Notes: generated from the letters alone by a model not told the origin. A DNA stretch of 64,000 bases from Phaeosaccion multiseriatum (GCA_965112735.1 OZ218958.1:1488001-1552000); one strand, 5' to 3'. Positions 40,340 through 51,372 are shown, counted from the stretch's first letter. Made by a program: numbers and translations.

Positions 40340-42666
40340 GCCGCAAGATCAGCACGCGTCCGACCGGAGAGGGTGAGTACTGGGCACGACAGAACCCACC
40401 ACCTTCCGCTCCACCTCCGTGGCCGGCCCACCCTCGAGCTCCATGCCGTTGATGCTGGGCCCCGAGGCGGCTGACACCCGCCGGCCCGCCCGCGTGACGG
40501 AGGACGGTGGACCCGTTTCCCGCACCACACGTCAACGCATTCCGAGCCATATGCCACGAGCCGCCACACTTGCCCTGGAAGGCCTCCACAAACGCCTGCC
40601 ACTCCTACACCTCCCCGCGCCGCAGACGGTCGGACCACTTCGTCATGAGGGCATGGAGACCATCCGCCGGCCTTGTGCCCTCCGATAGGGGCTGCGTTTC
40701 GCAGGCACAGAGGTACTGGCGAAAGGCCTCCAACACCACACCCACCAACACCCCTCTGCCGGGAAAGGCTGACCCGTCACCCGCTCCAGCATGGCCTGCA
40801 AATCCATCAGCGCAAAAAAAATACCCAGCGACACCTTCCGAGCATCGGGGAAGGAGCCCGCTTCCGCAAACGAGAAGGCCAGACTCGCTTGCAGGGCGCA
40901 CCCCCCCGGAAGGGGCACTTGCACCACCTGGAGAAACGCCAGAGCCAGGCGCCGGAAGGTCGCGGCCGGAAAGCCGCTGGCAACTGATCGGCCGCCTGGA
41001 GCAGCTGCTACGCCTGACTGCCGCAAGAGGGGCCGTGATCAACTGTGCGATGTACGGCTCCATCCCCACCACCGTCGCCGTCCCGATCAACATCCCCCGC
41101 TGCAGCTCCATGTTAGAAGTGCAGGGATGGCTGACGGGGATGTTGAAAGTCAGTATTATGTCAATGGCCCAGGCCCAGGCAAATACGGTGAGAAACGGTG
41201 CGTGGCCCGTTTCTCACTCACCTCCCAGCAGGTTGGTCGTTTAGGATGGCTCAGGGATAAAGCTAATAGAGACAAGGCTGGCTGCCAGGCTGGCTTTGGG
41301 GTTGCTATTACCTTGTCCATGCGGCTACTCCTATCCTAGGTGGAGAGCAACGTGACTCTTTACAACCCCATTCAATCGTACACATGCGTGTCGTCGATTC
41401 TAGACAGGTCCGCTGGAGGCACTGTAAACTGTTGTTGTCTTGGTAGCCCCGATGGAAGGGGGATATTGAAGAAGACGCCGAGCTTGCCACTGCACCTTGT
41501 TACAGGCAAGCTCAGGTGCAGTGGCAAGCTCGGCGTCTTCTTCAATATCCCCCTTCCATCGGGGCCACCAAGACAACAACAGTTTACAGTCCCTCCAGCG
41601 GACCTGTCTAGAATCGACGACACGCATGTGTACGATTGAATGGGGTTGTAAAGAGTCACGTTGCTCTCCACCTAGGATAGGAGTAGCCGCATGGACAAGG
41701 TAATAGCAACCCCAAAGCCAGCCTGGCAGCCAGCCTTGTCTCTATTAGCTTTATCCGTGAGCCATCCTATACGACCAACCTGCTGGGAGGTGAGTGAGAA
41801 ACGGGCCACGCACCGTTTCTCACCGTATTTGCCTGGGCCTGGGCCATTGACATAATACTGACTTTCAACATCCACCAGGAAGGAGAGCATCGTCCACAAG
41901 TCCGCACTCAACTTGCCCCCGTCCGCCAGGGGCGGCAGAGCCGACGTGTCGAGGGAGCGCATCAGCGTGACCGAAGCGGAGGGCGGAGTGGACTGGAGGG
42001 GAAGGGCAAGGGGCTGAGGAAGGGGCTGGTGCGGCTGCAGCGGCTGCTGGGGAGGCTGCTGTTCCTGGAGCAGACGCTGCTGCTGTGCAAAGAAGAAGTG
42101 CTGCTGCCGTGCAAGGAGCTCCTCTGCAGCAACGCGTCGTTGGGCCTCCTCCTCACAGGCCAGCCGCGAAGAAGCCAAAACCGACCGCAGAGACGCCAAT
42201 TCCCCACCCATCTGCGCGGTTACCTGCTCCTCCGCTTGACGAGTGGCCGCTTCCGAGGCAAACTCCTCCCCATGCCGGCCGCCGCCGCCACCGCTGCCGG
42301 CTCTGCCAAAGTCTGGGCCGCCTCCAAAGCCAGTTCCGCCTCAGCCGACTTGCGTTCCTCAACACCCTCCTCCACACCCACCCCTCCCAGCCCAGGGGCA
42401 GGGGAGGCACCAAAAATGCGGAAGCGATGAAAAACACTCATGCTGGGAAAACTGCCCGCCCCCCGCTGAGGAGCCGCCGGGGGATCCGGGGTGACCGGCA
42501 CCGGGGACACAGGGCGAGATGCAGGAGCCTCCAGCGCCACAGCATCGGCCGATTGAGGCGCTCCCTCGGGCTGCACGGGAACCTGATCGCCAAAAAACAT
42601 GCTGCCGCTGTGCAAGCAGCTCCCGAAGGAGGGGGACGCTACGAACCGCCGCGGCCGCTGCTGCAA
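40340..42666 (-). pseudogene. Decayed minus-strand reading frame of unknown origin
   Basis: Long minus-strand open stretches with coding-like composition succeed one another but in changing frames. Near 42666-42280 the reading is Pro/Val/Ala-rich and then helical (AEAELALEAAQTLAEPAAVA). At 42280-41874 it continues helical and Gln-rich in another frame (EAATRQAEEQVTAQ, LLARQQHFFFAQQQRLLQEQ) and stops at the palindromic element after LWTMLSFLV. Beyond the element it resumes with frame changes (FLQVVQVPLPGGC, RVTGQPFPAEGC) and an in-frame TAG near 40605 before EWQAFVEAFQGKCGGSWHM. A retroelement gag-like protein is possible given the neighbouring copia scrap, but no zinc knuckle or protease is seen. 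A dead host gene is equally possible. Confidence 0.45.
41138..41873. mobile_element. 736-bp near-perfect palindromic foldback element
   Basis: 41138-41497 is the reverse complement of 41514-41873 with only a handful of mismatches (about 99 percent identity). The spacer is 16 nt and there is no net indel between the arms. The ends are GGATGTTGAAAGTC and its complement. Each arm contains a second, short palindrome (GTGAGAAACGG ... CCGTTTCTCAC). Read inward, each arm is open for about 68 codons and then again for about 99 codons, so identical short proteins are predicted from both strands; these are probably incidental. The element interrupts the decayed minus-strand frame. No clear target duplication is visible. 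Confidence 0.8.
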
Positions 42667-43023
42667 CTGATGCCAAGACTACATGGAACCACGGCCACCA
42701 CAGCTATCACGGCGCTGCTGCAGCCCACGAGGCACCACGTGCTATGCTCTGCTGCTACGATATCTTTTTGTTCTGTTTTGTTTTTGCGGTGGCCAAGAGT
42801 CCCCGTCGATTTGTGACTTCTACTCTTTGCACTCTGGGCATTCCCACCGTCCGCCTAGTTGGCGTCTGCCCTAGGCCGCGGGCCTCCGGCCATGCGCCTT
42901 TTTTGCGCTCAATCGAAGTGTACGTCCACTGCCATCTCTATCCTTTGTTTTCGTGACCGACTTTGAGAGAGGGAAGGGCGCTGCTTGGGCGCTGTGACAG
43001 GAGGAAGAAGAGGAGGTGAAGCT

Positions 43024-46000
43024 ATGATGGCAATGCGGATGTTAGGAGAGGGGTGGCTGCATGCGCCTTTGCAAGAGGCCGCAGAACCCCAGCAGTACTT
43101 TGTCCGATGCCTGGGACAGACCGTGTGCCTCAGTGTCACGGCTGCTGCTGCTGCTTCTAACCATGGGGGGGCTTGTGGGGTTAGCAGCAGGGACTGCGAG
43201 TTTGAGAAGCAGCAGGTGAACGAGCGACCGTCGCTCCCGACTGCGCAGGACGTCCTGGAGCAGGCCCTCTGTCGCTTGTTGTTCTCCCTGTCTCCGCCTG
43301 GAGGGGGGCACCTGAAGAACGAGGCGGTAGACGAGGCATCCGTGCGGCGGCTACTTGCGCAATGCCGCCTCATGCACGGTAGTACCTTTCTGAAGCCGGG
43401 CGACGTTGCCCCCACCGCTCCTTCCACCCTGTCCGTGTGGATGGGAGGCCTAAAGGGTGGTAAGGGAGGCTTTGGTGCCATGCTGCGGCAACAGGCCAAG
43501 AAGGCCGGGCTCAAACCCACGCGGAACTTCGGCGCCTGCAGAGACTTGCAGGGAAGGAGGCTGAGGCATGTCAACGACGCCATTGCGCTGCAAAAGTGGC
43601 AGGAGCAGCAAAAGGAAGAGGAGAAGGCCAAGCGGAGGAAGGGCCAGGGGGGGGGCGAGAACGACAACAGGAAGGGGAACCGGGCTCGCATGGATATTGA
43701 TGATGAGGACGACGAGGGAAAGCAAGAGCAGACTCCCACGGGCATCGCCAACTGGTACCTGGGCGTGCCCTCCTGGGCAGAGGGAGCCATTGTAAAGAAG
43801 AGCAAGCGCAAGTCCGATGCAATGATGAAGATCTGCTGGGATTGGAAGGCGGCCAGGGAAGGGGGAAGGAAGCCGCCCGAGGGTGAGTGAGCTTGGTGGA
43901 TGGATGGGTGGCATGGCCAAAGGAGAATGGGAGCAAAGATAAGGGGTGAGGGGGGGAGCAAGACGGGTAGGTGTGTAGCTGGAAAGACAAACGCCCAACT
44001 TCCCAAAGCAACAGTCTCTACACCTCTATATTTGATGGATGGATGGATGGCTGTACACTCTACCCACCCTCACACTCATTCACACTGAACGTTTCCCCCC
44101 TCACCCGCTCCTCTCTCGTCTCACATCCCGCTCTGTTCTCTCATCTCTCCCCCCCCCTCCATCCTCTTTCTCTCCCCCCCTCTCCTTCCTTCTCTCTTCA
44201 CCCCTCTCCCTCTCCTTCCTTCTCTCTTCACCCCCCTCCCTTTTCTTCCTTCTATCTCTCTCTTCACCCCCCTCCCTCTCCTTTCTCTCTTCACCCCTCT
44301 CCCCTCTCCTTCCTTCCCTCTCTTCCTTGTCCCCTCTCCCTCTAGGTGCTCCCCCATGGTGGGGCTGCCCTCGCGGCAGGCACTGTGAGTATGCTCACGG
44401 TGAGGAATTCCTCAAGCCTAAGGCTCTACACGCTCTCAAGGAGGAGCAGAGGGGCGAGAAGACTCAGCTCAAGCGCAAGCAGGTATTGTCCTCCTCCTCC
44501 TCCTCCTCCTCCTCCTCCTCCTCCTCCTCCTCCTCCTCCTCCCCCTCCCCCTCCTCCTCCTCCTCCTCCTCCTCCTGCCCCTCCTCCTCCTCCTCCTCCT
44601 CCTCCTCAGCCCCCCCTCCCTCTTCGTCTCTCCCCCCCCCCCCAATCCTTCTCCTTCTCCTTCTCCTCCTCCTCCTCCTCCTCCCCCTCCTCCTGCAGGC
44701 GGACATGTACGTGGCTGGCAGCAGTGCCGAGGAGGTGACGAGAGACATGGGTGCCGCGGTTATGCAGGGGCTTGCTGCAGCAGAGGCCAACAAGAAGAGA
44801 AAGGTAAGAGAGGGGAGGGGAGGGTGGGAGGGAGCCGCCGGGGGTGGCCGTAGACACATTGGTATATCACACACGTCCTCCTTGATGTAGAGCGACGCAG
44901 AGTCGGATCTGAAACGTTACCTTCCTTTTGAGGCAAAGCGACATAGGGCGAGGCAATGGCTGATACGTCTCCGATATGTCTCCTCCCCCTTCTTGCGCTT
45001 GTTGCATTGCATGTGGCTGCCCCCCCCCTCCCCCCCCATACGTGTGTGTGTGTGTGCGTGCCGTGCGTGCGTGCGTGCGTGCGTGCGTGTCGTGTCGTGT
45101 CGTGTTTACTCAGGTGGAGAGAGACGATGCCCAGCTGGCCCAACTGCTGCCTGTGGACCTTCAGAACAGCGGCAGGCTGGAGCTGAGGTGGGCGGCCTGC
45201 AGCTGGCTGGGGCTGCTCGCAGGGGATATCGAGCTCGAGGCTGATGGGAGGTACGAGGACCTGGATGAGAGCTGAGCTTGCTTACCTTGGCTTGCTTACT
45301 TGCTTCGTTTGCTGCTCCATATGCCTAGACAGAGCACAGAGTCATGTTTTTCTCTCCCCCTATCCCTCTTGTTCTCTCTTCCCCTCTCTTATGCTCCTCT
45401 CGATCTCTTTCTCTTGTCGTCTCTCTCTCTCACCCCATGTATCTCCTCTCTCTTGCTCCCCTCCCTCTCTCTCTTTGTCTCTCCCCTCCATCCTTTGCCT
45501 TGTTTTACTCTTGGTTTCAAATCAAAAGAGTGGAGGGGAGGAGCCAGTTCGGAAGTGCGTGCGTGCTCGGCCTCACCCTGCAGCGCGGCAAGTGGTACTA
45601 CGAAGTGACTCTGCTCACAAATGGCATCATCCAGATGGGCTGGGCCGACCAAGCCTTCAGGGGCAATCAGGAAAATGGAGACGGGATTGGTGATGACACT
45701 CACTCGTGGGCCTTTGATGGGACGAGGGGAAAGTGCTGGAATGGAGAAGCCAAGGACTATGGAGGAGGAGGAGGAGGAGGAGGGTGGAAGGAGAATGACG
45801 TGATTGGGTGTCTGTTGGATCTTGATGGCAATAAGAACGGGGAGGGAGAAATGTCATTTACGCTCAATGGAAAGAGTATGGGCACGGCCTTCACCTTTGC
45901 CCTGCCCGAGCTAGGAGGAGACGGAGCAGCAGGTGGAGGAGGAGGCGGCGTGACAGACTTGGCCGCCACAGCCGCCGCCGCTGCCGTTGCAGCAGCCACT

Positions 46001-46591
46001 GCGGGCAAAGGCAAGGGAGCCAAAGCCAAGGGCAAGGGCAAGGACAAGGGCAAGGCGGGGGCAGGGGTGAGTGCACGGGACCAAGGCGGGGCGGCGGGTG
46101 CGGCAGTAGCAGCGGCAGCGGCTGGCCAGGAAAACACCACCGGCCGTGGGGGTAGTGCTGCCGTCTCCAGCCTTGCAAACGACTATGCTGGTGCTGCTGC
46201 TGCTGTTCCCTCGGGCTTATTCCCGGCCTTTTCGCTGGAGTTTGGCGAAGCGGCCATGGTCAACATTGGCCACCTGCCCTTCGTATGCGGCGGGGGTGGG
46301 GCTCCTCCTGAGGGCTTTCTGGCGGTATCCGAGGCGCTGAGCCCAGCGTTTGCAAGGGCTTCCAGAGAGGAGCTGACGCGATATAGGGACGAGATTCAGA
46401 CCAAGCTGGAGGCAGAGCTCGAGGCGGAGGCGAGGCTGAAGAGTCTGGCGGAGGCAAGGGTAAGGGCAGGAGCAGAGGGAGCGGCAGAGGGACGCACAGT
46501 GGTAGTGGAGGAGGAGGAGGAGGAGGAGGAGGAGGAGGGGCGGGGGAAGAGCAAGAGCAAGGGCAAGGGCAAGGCGCCTACGGCGGGGGGT

Positions 46592-46622
<31 letters not shown>

Positions 46623-46921
46623 GGGCGGTCAGGGGGAAGGGCAAGGGTAAGGAGGCAGAGAAGGAGAAGGAGAAGGAGAAGGAGCAGGAGGAGGAGAAGG
46701 AGCCACAGGCACCACTCAAGGGCCCCAACCCGGACTTCGAACTGTCTCTGTACGAGACTGCGTCCTCTATGCGCGAGGCGGAGGGAGATGCTGCGGTGAA
46801 GGGAGCGCTCATCAAGAGAGGGATCAAGAGTGGAGGCACCCCTTACGAGAGGGCGGCTCGCTTGCTTTCTCTCAAGGGCTTGGAGCCCGGTCAGTACCCC
46901 AAAAAGCTCTTGAGTAAATGA
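43024..46921 (+). CDS. SDE2: SDE2-family protein with CCCH-like and SPRY insertions
   Basis: SDE2 is a conserved nuclear factor in pre-mRNA splicing and replication-stress control. It is made as a ubiquitin-like precursor that is cleaved before a KGG end. Exons: 43024-43882, 44346-44482, 44699-44803, 44891-44977, 45114-45250 and 45529-46921 (about 905 aa). Residues 1-140 form the ubiquitin-like part, ending GGLKGG, then KGGFGAMLRQQAKKAG and ACRDLQGRRLRHVND, the hallmark SDE2 block. Exon 2 adds CPRGRHCEYAH, a partial CCCH pattern. Exon 6 holds an SPRY domain (LQRGKWYYEVTLLTNGIIQM, DGTRGKCWNG, MSFTLNGKSMGTAF). The C-terminus (LIKRGIKSGGTPYERAARLL) is the SAP-like domain typical of SDE2. The exon 4 donor (GTCTCC) is weak and chosen by phase. 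The ATG at 43024 is the first in frame. Confidence 0.85.
44490..44690 (+). repeat. (CTC)n polypyrimidine array in SDE2 intron 2
   Basis: About 200 bp of CTC/CTT triplets lie between the donor at 44483 and the acceptor at 44698. Confidence 0.9.
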
Positions 46922-47035
46922 AGCTTTTGTGCTTCTGTTGAGTGTGCTCGCTTGCTGTCTCTCAAGGGCTTGGAGCCCGGTCAGTACCCCAAAAAGCTCT
47001 TGAGTAAATGAAGCTTTTGTGCTTCTATTTGGATG
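46856..47035 (+). repeat. 90-bp tandem duplication of the SDE2 3' end
   Basis: 46856-46945 and 46946-47035 are near-identical. Each includes the last coding codons (CTTGGAGCCCGGTCAGTACC), the stop and the following GAAGCTTTTGTGCTTCT. The second copy is out of the gene, after the stop. Confidence 0.9.
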
Positions 47036-47994
47036 TAGTATACTTACGTAACTTGAAAGCTTGTACTTGGTACGGAATCTCTCCCCCCTACAGTATAGAG
47101 AGCGTCAGTGCTTTGAAGAGAGTGCCAGCAGGGCTTGCTTTCATTTCACCAGTTAACGCAATTGCCCCAAGGGCCACTCTACCCACAATCGAAGAAACAA
47201 TGCACGAAACCAAATGGTGATTTTCACCGAAGATCGACAAGTGCTCCATTGAAGGAGCCAAGATTCTCACGAACGCTCTTGCCCTCCTAACTAAAGCCTA
47301 TGGATGACCACACACCTCAGCCTTAGAGGGTTCCGCCAGTGTTGGCAGTGTTGCTTCTCTCCCTCCTCTCCTCCCGTAGTCTACCTTCAAGTCCGGGCGG
47401 TACTCCGTCGCTCACGAGGGCCCCTTGCTCGTCTCTAGGAGAAGGAGGAAGAGGAAGAAGAACAAGAAGAAGCAGAACATGTGGGGGGCGTGGCCGCCGT
47501 GGCCTGGGGTGACGAGAAGCTGAGATGTTTCTGGGCACCCGTGCCCCCACCCACACCCGCACCCACACTCTTGAGTTTGAGCTTTGATGCCTTGCCAGTG
47601 GACTTGGGTTTCCGCCTCGGCGTGCTACAGGCTTGACACTTTTTGCTTGTCAGGGGGTTGTGGAGGGTGCAGGTGGTACAATCCCAGTGGAGGACTGCTT
47701 CAATTGTTTGCGATAAGAGTCAAGAGAGGGAGAGAGGGAGAGGGAGAGAGAGAAAAGGAAGAGAGGGCGAGGGAAGGGGAGGGAGAGGGAGGGGGAGTGG
47801 GAGGGAGAGTGAGGGAGAGCGAGAGGGAGAGAGAGGGAAGGGGAGGGAGGAGAGGGAGAGCGAGGGACGGAGAGAGAAGGGTTCGAGTGTGAGGTACAGG
47901 CGGGAAGAAGGGCAGGAGCAGGAGGAGGAGAGGGGAGGAGGCCCTTTCGGCCACAAACACACTCAACATGTACACCCAACACGGACACCTACGC
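47036..47994. other. Spacer between SDE2 and the RING-SAP gene
   Basis: No gene firmly supported. 47040-47280 is noticeably more AT-rich than its surroundings and has short readings on both strands that I cannot identify. 47700-47880 is a GGGAGA simple repeat. A minus-strand stretch near 47320-47460 could hold a further 3' exon of the RING-SAP gene, since a good donor (CAG then GTAGGT) overlaps that gene's stop. Confidence 0.4.
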
Positions 47995-50900
47995 CTACCT
48001 ACCTGGACGCGGAGACGGGTCCACTGAAGAGTCTGCCGCATCCCTGCTGCTCGAGTCATCTCCCAACGTCATGTCAATAACATCCGCCACCCCCCCCCCC
48101 CCCCCTCCTCCTCCTTCCCCCTCTCTTGCTGCTGCTGTACCACCAACTGCGGCTGCTGCTGTTGCACTCGCCAACATGGCCTCTTTCCGGGCAAGAAGGC
48201 GCTGCAGAATCGGCTGATGCTTGTGACGGGGCGTGGCAGTGGATGGCAGTGGATTAGGAAGAATCGCTTCATGGTTGGGCTCTCTTCCAGGCTGCTGTAT
48301 CACCAACTGCCCCTCTTGCCGGTACGGATTGTGCGGCTGTGGTGGAGCCTTGCCGCTGCTCGCCACGCCATACGGGTTCCTAGGGGTGGACTGTGCTTCA
48401 TCAGTGGTTGTCGCCCCTTCCGCTGCTGCATCATCAGCTGCTACCCCTGCATCACCAACAGCTGCTGCTGTATCAGCCAACGTCGCTGCTGTAGCAGCCA
48501 ATGTCGCTGCTGTATGACCAACTGTTGCTGCTCTGTAACCAACAGCAGCTGCTGCTGCCGCTGCTGCATCACCAACTGCCACCCCATGAGCCTCATGAAG
48601 CTCTGGGCCGTGCGAGTGTGAGTTCCCTGTGCTGTGCAATTCAAGTCTGGGAGAGCGCTCCTCTCCTTCGCCAGATACAGCCATAGCAGTTGGTGATACA
48701 GAGCAAGAGTTGCCCACGCCTGCCTCATCTACAGCAGTTGGTGATACAGAGCTGAGCGCCCCTACGCCGTCCGTCCCCTGGACAGCGGCCATAACGGCAC
48801 AACCAGCCCCTTGGCCACCGACCCCGGTCTCATCCGCAGCAGTTGGTGATACAGCAGGAGCATCAGCAGTTGGTGGTACAGCAGCAGCAGCAGCAGCAGC
48901 ACTCGCCAGGCGTCGCTTCTTTCCCTCTGCGATGAGTCTGCTGAACCCTCCGCGCATCTCCTGGGGAACAATCGGTCGTACTTCCCCTGTAGGGGCACTG
49001 GGGAGTGGAGGGAGGGAGGGAGGGAGGGGAGGGAAGGGTTGGGGGCGGCAGCAGACCGAGGGGCCAAGATACGGAGCAACAATGGGACGGCAGGAGAATG
49101 GGAGGGGAAAGACAGGAGCAAAGAGGGCATGAGAGAGGAGCCCATAGAACCGAACAAGAGGGCATGACAAGACGCAGTGATGAAAGACGGTAGAAGCACC
49201 CCCCACTCTCTCCCTCCTTCCCTTCCTCTCTCCCTCTCTCCCACCCTCCCTCCCCTGCCCCCCCCCCACCCACCTGCGCTTGAAGGCGGCCTCACTCCTG
49301 CGGCTCCTGTCATCCATCTCCTCCTGCTGGGCAACTCTGCGCAACACCTCCTTGCGTGTGCAGCGGTCGGACTCCACCTGAGCGAGCGAGAGAAGACACA
49401 GCAGAGCACGAGGAGGAAGACAAGGAGGAGAGGTCAGGACAAGAGTGTTCACGAGAGTGTGTGACCGAACCGACACAAATGACAGAGCACAAGGAGGGAA
49501 GGAGGAGAGGACACGACGAGAGAGAGAGAAAGACACAGCAGCGGGAGGAAGGAGGGGGGGAGGGAGGGGGGACGACGAGTGAGAGCGGCGCAAGACACAC
49601 AGCCCGCTCCCTTCCCTTCCACTCCTCCTCCCCTCCCTTCCACTCCTTGTCCCCTCCCTTCCACTCCTTGTCCCCTCCCTTCCACTCCTCCCCTCCCTCC
49701 CTCCCTCCCTCCCTCCCTCCCTCCCTCCCTCCCTCCCTCCCTCCCTCCCTCCCTCCCTCCCTCCCTCCCTCCCTTCCCCCCCCCCTCTTACCTTGTCCAG
49801 CTCCACGTCCACCACGGTCTTATAGTTGGTCAGCCTGCGCTTGAGCTCGACATCGGATCCTCTGCTGTTGAGTTGGAGGCGATCGCACTCCTTCTGAAGC
49901 CGCTTCTTGTTCAAGCCTGAGGGGTTGCCTCGCACCTTCACAATGTTGGGTCACCAGGTTGGGTCATCAGGTTGGGGGGGAGGGGGGGACGGGGTTGGGT
50001 GGTTTGACTGTGGGTTTAGATGTTAGGGAGGGGGGGGGGGGGGCAGTGGTCCTTCTGTCTCCCGAGTAGATAGAGCAGGACCGCACTCCCCCTCCCCCCC
50101 CCTCACGGACGGACCAAGCCCTACAGATAAGACATGGGCGAAACATGGCAAAAAAGACAGAGGATGAGCTAAATTGCAACCCATTACTTCACACCTAAGA
50201 TTACCTTGTCTTGCGCTGTCACACGTCTTCCCTGGTGCTGCTGCTGCTGCTGCTGCTGCTGCCCCCACACACTGGCGCCTCCGCCTCCTCCTCCTCCGCC
50301 TCCGCCTCCTCCTCTGCGAGTGGTGTATCCCTGACGTTGTTGTTCGTCCTCGAAGTCGTCATCCTCCTCGCCGCCCTCCTGCCCCTCTTCATATGCATCG
50401 CTACTGTCCCCCCCAACCCCTTCCTCCTCCCCCTCCTCCTCCTCCTCCTCCTCCTCCTCCTCCTCCTCCTCCTCCGTCTCGCTCCCTGCGTGGTCATTCC
50501 TATCCCACTGGCCACAGTTGCCGCCCGGTCTTCGCCTCTTTCGAGACAAAGGAAGATTAGGAGCAAGGCTGGCGCCGGACTCCTCGGTTTGTTGGTCGCT
50601 GCCGCCCGTCTTCTTTCTCTTCTCAGCCCCGTTGCCCTTGCCCCGTTTCTTCTTCTTCTTCCTGAGTAGCTTCTCCCGAGCCTCCACCAACATGTGTCGC
50701 TTGAGCTCAATGAACTTGGCCGTGAAGAGCTCCAGCACCCTATTATTCTATCGAAAGAGGACAAAGCCAAGCATATGGAGCGGAGAGAGGAGAGAGAGAG
50801 AGATTGAGGAAAGGGGCCCATTTGATCTCTGAGAGCCTACCTGCCTGCCTGGCTCACACCTTCAGCCGTCCCCCCTCCCCTGCCTAGCTCACACCTTCAG

Positions 50901-51254
50901 ACCCTGACCGCCCACGGGGTTTTTGCACGCGGGGCACTTGGCATTCGAGAGGGACTTGTCCTTCAGGTACGTGCGGATGCACTTAGCGCAGAAGGAGTGC
51001 TCGCAGGCCAGCACCATGGGCGTCTTGTACTCTTCCGTGCAAATGGCGCTGTTCAGTTGTGTCGTGGTGTGGGGTGGGAGAAGAGAGAGAGAGACAGAGA
51101 AGGATGGTTGTCAACGAATAGCAGGGCAGAGCGCGAGTCTCCTCCCCACGCACCAGGTGAGCTCACTCTGCCACTCCTGCATGGCTCGACGGATGGGCTC
51201 ATTGGAGAGAACGAGAAATTCCTCCGCGCACCACTCTTCCTCCTCTTCCTCCAT
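47995..51254 (-). CDS. RING-SAP E3 ubiquitin ligase, Rad18 type
   Basis: Six minus-strand exons with matching phases: 51154-51254, 50895-51048, 50205-50747, 49792-49935, 49274-49377 and 47995-48997 (682 aa). A C3HC4 RING spans exons 1-2: CAIC, then CEHSFCAKCI, then CPAC; the first Cys codon is split by intron 1. It is followed by NNRVLELFTAKFIELKRHML, resembling the NNR-containing segment that follows the Rad18 RING. Exon 4 encodes a SAP domain (GLNKKRLQKECDRLQLNSRG, DVELKRRL). The order RING then SAP, and this linker, suggest the Rad18 ligase that ubiquitinates PCNA in damage tolerance. The UBZ finger is not seen. Acid, Gly and Gln runs separate the domains. The last exon holds many Ala/Val-Gly-Asp-Thr or Ser-Pro-Thr words from the dispersed 15-bp repeat and ends near VADVIDMTLGDD, a possible SUMO-interacting motif. 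Confidence 0.72.
48030..48900. repeat. Cluster of dispersed CTGTATCACCAACTG words
   Basis: At least eight copies or variants in both orientations lie within the last exon of the RING-SAP gene, for example near 48132, 48295, 48574, 48687, 48733, 48840 and 48867, together with degenerate relatives at 48440-48560. Confidence 0.8.
49690..49770. repeat. (CCCT)n microsatellite
   Basis: A pure CCCT array in intron 4 of the RING-SAP gene, purine-rich on the coding strand and starting close to the donor at 49791. Confidence 0.95.
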
Positions 51255-51372
51255 AATGGGTGGGATGATAAAAGGGTGCGTTCAAATCGGCGCCGGCCCT
51301 GACCTCAGCAAGGAAAATGGCAGTTGATGCCTCGATTCCCTTTCGCGGGAGGATAGCGCGATACTGATCATT
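51255..51372. promoter_or_regulatory. 118-bp bidirectional promoter region
   Basis: The ATG of the RING-SAP gene (51254, minus) and that of the TLC gene (51373, plus) face away from each other with 118 bp between them. Both transcripts must start here or inside the neighbouring UTRs. No TATA box is evident. Confidence 0.55.

Noticed and set aside
41340-41671. Identical 99-residue readings on both strands of the palindrome, considered as a transposon protein.
   Set aside because: They are a forced consequence of the inverted repeat and show no known domain; coding potential is unproven.
47008-47270. AT-richer patch with short readings on both strands, considered as an organelle DNA insertion.
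   Set aside because: I could not match either reading to a plastid or mitochondrial protein by inspection.
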